64,000 nucleotides of DNA, taken from Entomomonas sp. E2T0. GTDB taxonomy: Bacteria > Pseudomonadota > Gammaproteobacteria > Pseudomonadales > Pseudomonadaceae. The position numbers and the translations under genes are program-made. Below the pieces are notes generated by a model. It was not told the origin of the DNA. It saw nothing but the letters and a program-made list of their open reading frames with translations, and did no database searches. This document shows, piece by piece, positions 14,425 to 22,357 of the stretch; the first letter of the stretch is position 1, and each line of letters begins with the position of its first letter. Where the stretch lies: positions 2,232,001 through 2,296,000 of the forward strand of contig NZ_CP094972.1 of NCBI RefSeq assembly GCF_025985425.1, given 5' to 3'.

Positions 14425-16179
14425 TTACTCATTATGGTTAATTAATTCGATTAAACGTCTAGTAAGGCGGATAAGTCGAAATAGCTTAATTAAAAGAACA
14501 TCAGGCAAAGGCTTAATACCAATGGATGTCGCAGGATTATTACCAATGGCAATATCATAACCACCCATCAATAATTGGTTGAAAATAGCCAATGAGATGT
14601 CAGCTTGAGCCTGATCTGGATGTAATCTAAGGAGTGTCATAATGAGCATGGCTATTGCTTCAGTATGCTCATTTTTGTCAGTTATCGTTTGCCCATTTAC
14701 TCCAAAGCCAAGACCTTCATTGGTTCGAATTAACTTATCCTGATAGTTGCCATAAGTTGCTAGATCATAGGCTAATTGGTATAACTCCTCTCTTATTGCT
14801 TCAGGGGAGTCTATTTGTTTGGGAATATACCAAATATCGGTTACTTCATTTAAGCCACCACCTGCTTGGATAGGAATAGACTTTGTAATAGCATCATCAT
14901 AAGCAAGCGGATCTCCACCTAACTGCTTATCAATATCCTGATTGATTTTTTGTACTTTAGGGGAGAGGCTAACAGGTTCAATAATATTATCTTGAACTTG
15001 TTGCTGTTTATCTTCATCCGATAATTTAACAGGACTATGAATAGGAGTGGATGATACTACTGGAGAAAGAGTAGATTTTTCGATTGTGATAGTATCAACT
15101 GAAGGTATTTTATCAGTTGGCTTACTTGGTTCAGCTATAGGCTCTTTTGTCTGCGGTTGAGAGTGGCTAACAGAACTTCCTAATTGATTAGTTACTGTTG
15201 TGGTATGGGTTTCAACTGGGGATGTTACAAACTCGTTATTATTTTGAGTAGTAGACTTATTGGATTTAGTTGCTTCAACTAAGTCTAACTCAAGGGTTGT
15301 ATAGTCCTGTGAAGTATAGAATGTAAGTTCTTGCAAAATTTCATCTTTAATTCTGATTAAATTAAAATCGGCAGCATCTATATCATTAAATTTAGATAAG
15401 GCAGCAGTCCAAAAACCTAAAAACATTTCATTATCGGGTGATAGCTCAGCATCAAGCGGTTCATTGTCTTGAATATATTTATTCCAAATCTTTTTGAAAG
15501 CGTTTTTGAGGGTTAACAGTTCTTCAATTCTTGGCTTTCCAAGACCACCATATAATAGATCAGGAATAGCAGGTAACAGATTATCCACACACTCAAGCAT
15601 TCTCCCTACAAGGGAGTGGGAGATAGGGTAGCCATCTCTTTTCAAATAATCAGCAATATCACGCAGTGATAGTCTTCTACCTGACTCTTTAGAGGATTCT
15701 TTTGTATAAAAATCCCTCATCGTATTGATAGCAATAGCCTTATCAATAAACATGAGTTCACCATGAAGCTCATTCTCAACAAGGTGTCCTACCATAGAGG
15801 TGATTTCACCAGCCCAAGGCTTGAATAGGCATTTAATACGGTAAAATCGTTCATCGCCTGTTTCATCATAGAGTTCTTTTAATGCTTTAAGCCTAGTATT
15901 ACCACCACTTCTAATAATATAATGTTTTTCTCCTGGTCGTTTTGTTACTGTAGGGGGGTGATCTAGCCCTCTTGAGCGAATGGACTCCTTAATCTGATTA
16001 AAAAGAGGATTAATACTCTTACGAGGGTTATGTTCGTAAGTTCTTAATTGATCTAATGTTAGCTCAATGGGCGTATCACTGATGGGATCTGCTAACTGAG
16101 TAATATTGTTAGGTGATTTAAAACCACTGGCTAACATTTGTTTTGAAATATCTTGGGCCGTTGGCTTTTTCTTGTTCAT
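14425..16179 (-). CDS. parB: ParB-family protein, PFGI-1 class (TIGR03764-like)
   Basis: A 584-residue ParB-like partition protein. A ParB/Srx nuclease-like domain (residues about 35-140) contains LTLDQLRTYEHNPRK, IKESIRSRGLDHPPTVTKRP and IIRSGGNTRLKALKEL, followed by a helical DNA-binding part (SLRDIADYLKRDG...SHSLVGRMLE near 175-200), a long Thr/Ser/Pro/Gln-rich linker (305-440) and a C-terminal domain with NEGLGFGVNG. Much longer than chromosomal ParB but normal for this ICE class. With ParA it should stabilise the excised element. It lies 14 bp upstream of DUF2857 in the same operon. Confidence 0.85.
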   Translation of the reverse strand: MNKKKPTAQDISKQMLASGFKSPNNITQLADPISDTPIELTLDQLRTYEHNPRKSINPLFNQIKESIRSRGLDHPPTVTKRPGEKHYIIRSGGNTRLKALKELYDETGDERFYRIKCLFKPWAGEITSMVGHLVENELHGELMFIDKAIAINTMRDFYTKESSKESGRRLSLRDIADYLKRDGYPISHSLVGRMLECVDNLLPAIPDLLYGGLGKPRIEELLTLKNAFKKIWNKYIQDNEPLDAELSPDNEMFLGFWTAALSKFNDIDAADFNLIRIKDEILQELTFYTSQDYTTLELDLVEATKSNKSTTQNNNEFVTSPVETHTTTVTNQLGSSVSHSQPQTKEPIAEPSKPTDKIPSVDTITIEKSTLSPVVSSTPIHSPVKLSDEDKQQQVQDNIIEPVSLSPKVQKINQDIDKQLGGDPLAYDDAITKSIPIQAGGGLNEVTDIWYIPKQIDSPEAIREELYQLAYDLATYGNYQDKLIRTNEGLGFGVNGQTITDKNEHTEAIAMLIMTLLRLHPDQAQADISLAIFNQLLMGGYDIAIGNNPATSIGIKPLPDVLLIKLFRLIRLTRRLIELINHNE

Positions 16180-16247
16180 TGATATAATTCCTTAAAAACC
16201 ATTCTAGTATCTAATACAGGATTAACTTTCATTAGGTTGTAGTAGCT

Positions 16248-16595
16248 TCATTTTCCTTGTTCCCTTCTTTCTAAAGCTTTTAGCTTGTCCTTTAAATGTG
16301 CTAGCCATCCTTTATCAAATTGATAACATTTTTTTAGATTATGCTTAGCAAGTGCTATAGCTGTCTCTAAAGCCTCTTTCTCAGTAAGAAAATAGTTTTT
16401 ATCAGCAGTAGTTGCACTGACTCTAATTATTTGATAACTGCTGCTACTAAAAAACACCTTTTCTACTCTGTTTGGCAGGGATTTAATTAAAATATCACCA
16501 ACGCAATAAATATCATCTACACAATATCCTTCTGTTACTTGATAAATAACATCATTAGGTTTTAATGCCTTTAATTGTTCAATTGTTATTGCCAT
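16248..16595 (-). CDS. ICE hypothetical protein, translationally coupled to double CsrA
   Basis: A 115-residue protein beginning [20 protein letters not shown], a short helix then an SH3-like beta-rich middle ([19 protein letters not shown]), and a C-terminal amphipathic helix ([16 protein letters not shown]). No family recognised. I choose ATG 16595 because AGAAGGA lies 7 bp upstream inside the end of the preceding gene; it overlaps the double csrA gene by 17 bp, so the two are translated together. That linkage suggests a partner or target of the CsrA-like protein (inference). Confidence 0.6.
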   Translation of the reverse strand: MAITIEQLKALKPNDVIYQVTEGYCVDDIYCVGDILIKSLPNRVEKVFFSSSSYQIIRVSATTADKNYFLTEKEALETAIALAKHNLKKCYQFDKGWLAHLKDKLKALERREQGK

Positions 16596-16932
16596 TGTGC
16601 TTTTCCTTCTGAATCCTCTGGTAAATCTCCTCTCTATGTACAGGTATATTTTTAGGAGCATTCACACCAATACGAACTTGATTACCTTGAACACCAAATA
16701 CAATGATTTTTACATCATTACTTATCGCCAGTGTTTCATCTATATTTCTATTTAACTCTATATTGTTTATAGCTTTTGGCAGTAATGACTGATTATTTAA
16801 AATTCGATTAAGTACCTTATTAGGTGCTTTAATCCTTAACTTAACCTTGTTCTTATGAATAATCCTTATAGTGATTTTTACATCATCAGCAACTATTAAT
16901 GATTCACCTACTCTACGGGTAAGTATTAGCAT
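16579..16932 (-). CDS. single-chain tandem CsrA/RsmA-like RNA-binding protein
   Basis: A 117-residue chain made of two CsrA domains. Ordinary CsrA/RsmA is a homodimer of about 60 residues with two RNA sites, each built from strand 1 of one subunit (L4, R6, R7) and strand 5 of the other (V42, R44). Here domain 1 (residues 1-50) has a perfect strand 1, [12 protein letters not shown], but at the R44 position it has Ile (LNRIL). Domain 2 (about 57-117) has a changed strand 1 ([11 protein letters not shown], with Asn for R7) but a perfect strand 5, [20 protein letters not shown], with R100 in the R44 place. The expected result is a pseudo-dimer with one complete RNA site and one dead site. AAGGAG precedes ATG 16932. 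It overlaps the 115-residue gene. Confidence 0.9.
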   Translation of the reverse strand: MLILTRRVGESLIVADDVKITIRIIHKNKVKLRIKAPNKVLNRILNNQSLLPKAINNIELNRNIDETLAISNDVKIIVFGVQGNQVRIGVNAPKNIPVHREEIYQRIQKEKHNGNNN

Positions 16933-16954
16933 AGTTTTTCTCCTTGATTATTCA

Positions 16955-17692
16955 TTAGTGTTGTCCTTCAAAAGACAAGCTAAGTTGTTCTTCGCTCGTG
17001 TGTTTCATTGCATGGGATAAATGAGCATTGTTACCTGCTACATACCCTGCAATCTTTGCCGAGTCATAACGTTTGTCTTTGGTCTTTTCAGCATATTTTA
17101 TGGGTGTAGTGTCGTAATACTTTTCCACATAGGCATCAATCATATTGAGTGCTTGGTGGTTCTGAGCAAAATCCATCACTAAACCAATCACTGCATTGAC
17201 CCAGTTATCAGCAAATAAGTCGGCTCTTCTACGACGGGTAGTTAAGCTACAATTAGGATGGAGTGTTTTTAGGTATTTTTTTCTAGCACTCTTAAGCTGT
17301 CTTTCTAAAACTTCAAAAGTATAACTAGCTAACTCTGAGGATGGTTCAATGCCAATAAAACGAATACGTTTAATATTTTCCAGATTACCCTTACGAGTGT
17401 AATCGTATTTATTAAACATGATAGTTCGACAGTCAAATGCTCTAGCACAGACACCTGCAAGGTGACTTTGCCACTGAGGTGGGTTTTTAGAGCCTTTGCC
17501 GATAATGACAAAGCTTTCAGAAATATTGTTAAGTTTTGGATCTGCTTCATCAATACCATACTTTTGCATTAATGCTTTAGCTTGACGTAATGCTGTATCT
17601 GCTTCATTACCAGTGCTTTTAGCAAATAATGCCAAGCATTTTTTGATTTTATCTAATGCCCAATCTCTATCTCTTTTATCCTTATTGCTCAT
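16955..17692 (-). CDS. DUF2786-domain protein
   Basis: A 245-residue protein with the DUF2786 signature at its N terminus: ALDKIKKCLALFAKSTGNEADTALRQAKALMQKYGI (residues 12-47), a short helical domain common on plasmids, phages and ICEs. The remainder (FDCRTIMFNKYD, RIRFIGIEPSSELASYTFEVLERQL, then ADLFADNWVNAV) matches the region that usually follows it. The function of the family is not known. GGAGG lies 7 bp before ATG 17692, and the start overlaps the stop of the preceding gene by 4 bp. Confidence 0.8.
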   Translation of the reverse strand: MSNKDKRDRDWALDKIKKCLALFAKSTGNEADTALRQAKALMQKYGIDEADPKLNNISESFVIIGKGSKNPPQWQSHLAGVCARAFDCRTIMFNKYDYTRKGNLENIKRIRFIGIEPSSELASYTFEVLERQLKSARKKYLKTLHPNCSLTTRRRRADLFADNWVNAVIGLVMDFAQNHQALNMIDAYVEKYYDTTPIKYAEKTKDKRYDSAKIAGYVAGNNAHLSHAMKHTSEEQLSLSFEGQH

Positions 17693-18090
17693 AAACCCTC
17701 CCTGTGCTTAGTAGGTTGTTCATTTGCATTAAATGGTTTTTTAAGTAGGGGTACTGTAATTTCTTCTATTCCATATTTGGCATCAACTATGGCTTTGTAT
17801 TGATTGATACGATCAAGGTAGTAGAAGGGTAGAAATTCATTAAATATTCTAAAGATAAGTTCTTCAGCTGCTAATTTATGTTGAGTATTAATAAATACTT
17901 TGTGTGTATAAATGAAGGGTCTGCTAACATTAATATCAGTAATGATGACAACATCACCCAGTGTTCTCCAGATAGGGAGTTCTTCAGATGTAATTAATAA
18001 GTGTTCAGTAGGTACACTCACTAAATATTGTACTTTTAAGATAAGCTCAAACAGTTGTCTTGTTTCTAATTTGGGGATATTTAGGTTCAT
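17689..18090 (-). CDS. ICE hypothetical protein
   Basis: A 133-residue protein of mixed alpha/beta composition (RQLFELILKVQYLVSV, IWRTLGDVVIITDINVSRPF, ELIFRIFNEFLPFYYLDRI) with a basic tail. No family recognised. It overlaps both neighbours by 4 bp (ATGA at each end), so it is the middle member of a tightly coupled set of small genes between dnaB and the DUF2786 gene. TTGGAG precedes the ATG. Confidence 0.6.
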   Translation of the reverse strand: MNLNIPKLETRQLFELILKVQYLVSVPTEHLLITSEELPIWRTLGDVVIITDINVSRPFIYTHKVFINTQHKLAAEELIFRIFNEFLPFYYLDRINQYKAIVDAKYGIEEITVPLLKKPFNANEQPTKHREGL

Positions 18091-18425
18091 CTATTTTTCT
18101 CCAAGACGTTAGATGCTATTTTTTGAATAGATTTGAATTTAAAGCTCGTTAAGATTGTATGTGCACTATTGCTTGTATTTATTACTTCAACTCTATAGCG
18201 TTCATGTGGTTCTAAATCACGCCTTGCAACTTTTTTTCTCAGTAGTTTTTCAACAGCTTCAAGATAGATAAGTGATGGAAAAATACCTTCAACTTTTATA
18301 ATGAGTGGGATCTCTGTATTAATAAAGTCTATAACCAAACTGGCACCTTTTTGCCATTGCAAGGTTTCAAACCCATAAAAATCACAGAGATAAAGCTGAT
18401 TTTCTTTGGTTGTCATGGCTATCAC
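18087..18425 (-). CDS. ICE hypothetical protein
   Basis: A 112-residue protein if the GTG at 18425 is used (4-bp GTGA overlap with the gene before it), or 109 residues from ATG 18416. Segments include LYLCDFYGFETLQWQKGASLVIDFI, VEGIFPSLIYLEAVEKLL and a basic RKKVARRDLEPHERYRVEVI stretch. Possibly a small nucleic-acid-binding beta fold; nothing firm. Part of the same coupled chain of genes. Confidence 0.55.
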   Translation of the reverse strand: MIAMTTKENQLYLCDFYGFETLQWQKGASLVIDFINTEIPLIIKVEGIFPSLIYLEAVEKLLRKKVARRDLEPHERYRVEVINTSNSAHTILTSFKFKSIQKIASNVLEKNR

Positions 18426-18658
18426 TTGTTATCCTTAACTTTGCCAACGATAGTATTGCAGTAATAGCAAACGGCCCATTTATCCTCTTTAATTTTTGCT
18501 AGAGGATATAAATCGTATGTATGAGTTTTATTTCCTTGGTAGTCAAAAAGTTGCGTTGCTTTTCCTTTAAATCTAAAGGTTGTAAAATATTCTGTGCAAT
18601 AACAAACAGGACAAGCTAACACCTGTTTTTTGGCTCTATCAATAACAATTCTAGTCAT
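18422..18658 (-). CDS. small zinc-ribbon protein
   Basis: A 78-residue protein with two cysteine pairs, CPVCYC near residue 16 and CYYCNTIVGKVK near the end, which should bind one zinc ion. I start it at ATG 18658 because GGAG lies 7 bp upstream; a longer version would overlap the neighbour by 61 bp. Zinc ribbons of this size often bind nucleic acid or protein partners; no specific family. Confidence 0.6.
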   Translation of the reverse strand: MTRIVIDRAKKQVLACPVCYCTEYFTTFRFKGKATQLFDYQGNKTHTYDLYPLAKIKEDKWAVCYYCNTIVGKVKDNK

Positions 18659-18848
18659 TGTTGTCTCCTGATAATGTTGTAGGTGCGATTCGATAAAAAT
18701 CTTCACAGTCACACTTGGGACAAATATCTACTACGCTGTCTACGCCACAATATTCTTCTTCTCTTGTGGCTTTTTCATCATGCTCACCTGTCCATCCACA
18801 CTCACAGCATTCAAATAAGCTTTTTTCATATTCTTTAATAAATGTCAT
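18651..18848 (-). CDS. small zinc-ribbon protein
   Basis: A 65-residue acidic protein with CCECGWTG at residues 14-21 and CPKCDCEDFYRI near residue 43, a rubredoxin-like or zinc-ribbon pattern. It begins directly after the dnaB stop and overlaps the next zinc-ribbon gene by 8 bp. Function unknown; such small ribbons are frequent passengers in this part of PFGI-1-type ICEs. Confidence 0.6.
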   Translation of the reverse strand: MTFIKEYEKSLFECCECGWTGEHDEKATREEEYCGVDSVVDICPKCDCEDFYRIAPTTLSGDNND

Positions 18849-20291
18849 TTAATAACTCCCTGTAGCTAAATTTTTAAAACTGGTTTGGCTTGCAATAAAA
18901 GAAGTTTTTACTGTGCCTATAGGTCCATTACGGTGTTTACCTAGTATGATCTCCGCAGTACCTGCATCTATGCTGTCAGGGTGATAGACTTCATCTCGAT
19001 AGATAAACATAATGACATCAGCATCTTGTTCAATTGCTCCAGAGTCACGTAAATCCGCATTAACAGGTCGTTTATTGCCTCGTTTTTCAAGATCACGATT
19101 AAGCTGGGATAATGCCACCACTGGACAATTAAAATCCTTTGCCAATGCTTTTAGTGCCCTAGTTATGGCAGACACTTCATTATTTCGATTTTCTGAATTG
19201 CCTGTGCTGCTAATGAGTTGTAGATAATCAATTAAAATAAGGAGTGGAGAACCATATTTGCGTGCAGCACGTTTGGCTTTAGAACGTATCATGGTAGTAG
19301 TCAGGCTTGCACTGTCATCAATAATCAATACATTTTCATAGCTATTTATTTTATTAATCGCCAGTGCTAGTTGATCAAACTCATTGATACCATTATTATC
19401 AGGACTTAATTGTCCTGTCATAATAGATTTTAGGTTAAGACCTCCTAAATTGGCGATACAGCGCATAATTAGCTGTTCAGTGGGCATTTCCAAGGAGAAT
19501 ACTAAAATATGTTTTTTATCAGGTGGAGCGATAGATTCTTGTTGCCCAATATCTTTAGCTTTATTTTTGGCTTCTAACTTTTTATATTCTTCCTGTTCTT
19601 TGATAATGCTATCAACAGCAGATAGGGCAAACTGGAGAGCAAGTGTCGTTTTGCCCATTGAAGGTCTACCTGCCAAAATAATTAAGTCAGATTTTTGTAG
19701 CCCTGATGTTTGATAATCAAGATCCGTTAAACCTGTTGATACACCTGTAACAGGATTACCACTATTAAAGTGGGTATCAATTTTGTCAACAATACCTGCT
19801 AACACTAGATTTATATTAGCGAAGTCTTTTTGCCCTGTTTGTTTTTGAGTAATATCAAACAGTTTTTGATCAGCCAACGCAACAACAGTCTGACTCTTAG
19901 CTTCTTTAGTGACTGCTGCTGTCTTTATTTCATCAGAATACTGGATAATTTGGCGTAAGGCAGAACGTTCTTTAACAATTTTTGCATAGTTTTTTATATT
20001 GGCAACTGAAGGAATGTTACGGGCAAGTTCTGCCACATAACCTAATATATTATCTACATTGGATAGTTGTTTAGTAGAGGATATTTTATCGGCTAATGTC
20101 ACTACATCAAACGGTTGGCTTTCACTATGTAAACGCTGTATTGCATTAAAAATAACCCGATGATCATGGCGATAAAAATCCTGTTGTTCAATTATTTCAA
20201 TCAAGTCATCAAAGGTGGTGTTATCAAGCATTAAGCCACCTAGTACCGCTTGTTCTGCTTCAGTGGAGTAGGGTATGTTAAGTTTTTTCAT
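18849..20291 (-). CDS. dnaB: replicative DNA helicase (ICE copy)
   Basis: A 480-residue DnaB-type hexameric 5'-3' helicase. N-terminal DnaB domain (STEAEQAVLGGLMLDN, residues 9-24), then the RecA-like domain with Walker A GRPSMGKTT, Walker B ILIDYLQLI, LSQLNRDLEKR and DLRDSGAIEQDADVI motifs, ending in the usual GKHRNGPIG segment. One oddity is an inserted Lys/Glu-rich stretch of about 30 residues between Walker A and the VFSLEMP strand (KEQEEYKKLEAKNKAKD), not present in standard DnaB. It would unwind the element during autonomous replication. Start ATG 20291 overlaps the preceding stop by 4 bp. Confidence 0.92.
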   Translation of the reverse strand: MKKLNIPYSTEAEQAVLGGLMLDNTTFDDLIEIIEQQDFYRHDHRVIFNAIQRLHSESQPFDVVTLADKISSTKQLSNVDNILGYVAELARNIPSVANIKNYAKIVKERSALRQIIQYSDEIKTAAVTKEAKSQTVVALADQKLFDITQKQTGQKDFANINLVLAGIVDKIDTHFNSGNPVTGVSTGLTDLDYQTSGLQKSDLIILAGRPSMGKTTLALQFALSAVDSIIKEQEEYKKLEAKNKAKDIGQQESIAPPDKKHILVFSLEMPTEQLIMRCIANLGGLNLKSIMTGQLSPDNNGINEFDQLALAINKINSYENVLIIDDSASLTTTMIRSKAKRAARKYGSPLLILIDYLQLISSTGNSENRNNEVSAITRALKALAKDFNCPVVALSQLNRDLEKRGNKRPVNADLRDSGAIEQDADVIMFIYRDEVYHPDSIDAGTAEIILGKHRNGPIGTVKTSFIASQTSFKNLATGSY

Positions 20292-20896
20292 GACTCACAT
20301 CCCCTTCTTCTACCGTAACTTGCCTGTAAATAAGCTTTTACAAGTGAAGACCACGCTATACCAGAATAATTTAATACGGATCCTTTATGAAAAGGAGTTG
20401 AACCTGTTAAATTATTAGTGATATCACAGAATAAAGTTTCAGGGCTTGTGTTATATTCCTTACAAACTTCCTCCATTTCTTTAGGAATGAGTAGACTCAA
20501 GACTTTGGTGTTATCTGAAATATACTTCCCACCAAAATCAGGAATAATGCCATTAGGAGCTAGAAAACCTCCAGAGTGTTTTTCATTTCTCCAACCAATT
20601 AGATCATAAGGTGAATTATGATAATTTGTTGTTATATCCAATTCTGGAGCACGTCTTAAACTCTGATCTTGATAGATTTCAAAATAGTAACCTTGATTTA
20701 AGGGAGCTTGTTGAATAGAGCCATATTTTTTTAATAGCCCAGTCCTTTTATCCCATACTTCATCACTTTTAGTTCTTTCTTTATAAGTGGATGGGAGTTG
20801 AAGTTCTGAACCATCTCTCAAGAAAACTATATCGTAGCCACTGTCAGTTTTGCTATAACCGATGAAAATGGCATCACAGAAAGTTAAATCTTTCAT
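20288..20896 (-). CDS. ICE hypothetical protein between parA and dnaB
   Basis: A 202-residue protein not matched to a family. N-terminal beta-rich part (FCDAIFIGYSKTDSGYDIVFLRDGSELQLP), a Gly/Asn-rich centre (GGFLAPNGIIPDFGGKY) and a helical region KVLSLLIPKEMEEVCKEYNTSPETLFCDI that looks like a small DNA- or protein-binding helical unit. It lies 9 bp after parA and overlaps dnaB by 4 bp, so it belongs to the partition/replication operon and may link the two functions (inference). Confidence 0.6.
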   Translation of the reverse strand: MKDLTFCDAIFIGYSKTDSGYDIVFLRDGSELQLPSTYKERTKSDEVWDKRTGLLKKYGSIQQAPLNQGYYFEIYQDQSLRRAPELDITTNYHNSPYDLIGWRNEKHSGGFLAPNGIIPDFGGKYISDNTKVLSLLIPKEMEEVCKEYNTSPETLFCDITNNLTGSTPFHKGSVLNYSGIAWSSLVKAYLQASYGRRRGCES

Positions 20897-20905
20897 ACCA
20901 TTCTC

Positions 20906-21814
20906 CTAAACTGATTGCGCTATCCTTTTTTGGAAGATAGTTTCTAACATATCTGGTGTTAATTTATTAAAATCTTCTTGCCACTCTGGAAACACTTCAC
21001 AAGCAAGGTTTTTTAAACTATCCAAAGCAGCAGGGGCAACTCTACCTTGAGGACGTTTAGTCTCATAGCGGTGGGCAGGTTCTTGTACAGTAGCTGCTTT
21101 GCGATAGGTAGCGATGGCAGGTATATAGGTTTCTAATACTTTAACTAAAGGATTAGTTTTGAAAGTGGATCTCAAGCCTTCAGCAATGATTTTAGAGTCG
21201 TTAGAGCCATAATCAGCACGATTGATAAGAAGTTGTACTTGAGGAATATGAATACCTAATAATGAATAGGCTTCAATTAGCTCTATGAAAAGTTGGATAG
21301 TGCCACGACTAAACTCTCTAGCTGCTAACATTTCTGGTGGAACAGGGGAGATAGCTAGATCAGAGGCAATAATACTCATTTTTAAAGTGGTTGATCTCGC
21401 ACCTTGAGTATCAAAAAGTATGACATCATAGTGGGGACGAAAAATAGGTAATAGATTATATAATTTAAGCTCACCACCAGGGGCATCAGAGAGTAACTTA
21501 TTTAATAAGTTTTGGTGATCATTGGAGATAATAATATCTAAGTTAGGCAATGTTGTTTTAGAAACAATTTCATCAAGATTGCGATTGTTTTGACCTATAA
21601 ACTCAATGGTACCTTTGTCTTTTGTTAGTTCTAGGTTGAAATAACTTGATAGGGTAGGTTGGGTATCAAGATCAACAAGTAAAACTTTTTTACCTGAGTC
21701 AGCAATAAATGCTCCGAGATTGGCAGCAGTAGTAGTTTTACCTACCCCACCTTTTGTTGAAACAATAGATATAACTTTTGCACTATGAGTGCTTGAATTT
21801 GCTGAGTTGTTCAT
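20906..21814 (-). CDS. parA: ParA/Soj-type partition ATPase
   Basis: A 302-residue Walker-type ATPase. Deviant Walker A KGGVGKTTTAANLG at about residues 20-33, the LLVDLDTQPTLS strand, and an IILFDTQGA-type Walker B segment. In PFGI-1/PAPI-1-type ICEs the soj/parA gene is the first gene inside the attachment site opposite the integrase, and here its start is 92 bp from the tRNA-Asn attachment repeat, in agreement. It is needed for maintenance of the excised circular form in related elements. Confidence 0.93.
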   Translation of the reverse strand: MNNSANSSTHSAKVISIVSTKGGVGKTTTAANLGAFIADSGKKVLLVDLDTQPTLSSYFNLELTKDKGTIEFIGQNNRNLDEIVSKTTLPNLDIIISNDHQNLLNKLLSDAPGGELKLYNLLPIFRPHYDVILFDTQGARSTTLKMSIIASDLAISPVPPEMLAAREFSRGTIQLFIELIEAYSLLGIHIPQVQLLINRADYGSNDSKIIAEGLRSTFKTNPLVKVLETYIPAIATYRKAATVQEPAHRYETKRPQGRVAPAALDSLKNLACEVFPEWQEDFNKLTPDMLETIFQKRIAQSV

Positions 21815-21905
21815 GGCTCGTGTCTCTGTATTAATAAATAAAAAATATTAAATACAAAGACTTGTACAATTTTTTCTAACTCCTAGACCAAATGACTTCC
21901 CAGAT

Positions 21906-21957
21906 CAAATGACTGTTAATCATTGGGTCCCTGGTTCGAGCCCAGGTCGCGGAGCCA
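21906..21957 (+). other. 3' half of tRNA-Asn(GUU): ICE attachment repeat
   Basis: The sequence matches tRNA-Asn from the anticodon arm (AATGA CTGTTAA TCATT, anticodon GTT) through the T arm to GGAGCCA, but the D arm and 5' acceptor strand are missing and replaced by element-type sequence. ICEs that enter a tRNA 3' end leave such a partial copy at the far end, with the intact tRNA restored at the other end (left of this window). This fixes the right border of element 1 at about 21905 and gives an attachment core of up to about 52 bp. Confidence 0.8.
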
Positions 21958-21964
21958 AATTTAT

Positions 21965-22040
21965 CGGAGTATAGCGCAGTTGGTAGCGCGCCTGCTTTGG
22001 GAGCAGGATGTCGGGAGTTCGAGTCTCTCTACTCCGACCA
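21965..22040 (+). tRNA. tRNA-Pro(UGG)
   Basis: 76 nt including encoded CCA. Acceptor arms CGGAGTA / TACTCCG pair fully, the anticodon loop is TTTGGGA within stem CCTGC/GCAGG, and the T loop TTCGAGT is standard. It lies 7 bp after the tRNA-Asn 3' half and 15 bp before tRNA-Lys, so the three were once one transcript. Confidence 0.96.
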
Positions 22041-22055
22041 AATTCAAAAGAATTT

Positions 22056-22131
22056 GGGTCGTTAGCTCAGTCGGTAGAGCAGCTGGCTTTTAACCAGTTG
22101 GTCATAGGTTCGAATCCTATACGACCCACCA
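22056..22131 (+). tRNA. tRNA-Lys(UUU)
   Basis: 76 nt including CCA. Acceptor arms GGGTCGT / ACGACCC pair fully, the anticodon loop is CTTTTAA, and the D arm GCTCAGTCGGTAGAGC is standard. tRNA-Lys is the usual target of PAPI-1/PFGI-1 elements, and the integrase gene of the second element points at it from 22358. Confidence 0.96.
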
Positions 22132-22220
22132 CTTTTAACATTATGGATTGCCGTCCATTATGTTTAGCGAAACTGTATGTAAAGTATCTCAATTTGGTTA
22201 CATACTCTTTCAGAATATAA

Positions 22221-22267
22221 CGCCTACAGAAATTTATCAAGATATTTCTGTAGGCGTTTTTCTTTTT
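22221..22267 (+). terminator. intrinsic terminator of the tRNA operon
   Basis: Long hairpin CGCCTACAGAAAT / ATTTCTGTAGGCG followed by TTTTTCTTTTT, about 90 bp after tRNA-Lys. It does not show a T run on the other strand, so it serves the tRNA transcript. Confidence 0.88.
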
Positions 22268-22357
22268 ACAGTGTTTATTTAATTAATAAGTTATTAAACA
22301 TGTCTCGTTAATAATGCTATTTCAATCTTCTCAATCCTCCTATTAATCGGTCTTATG

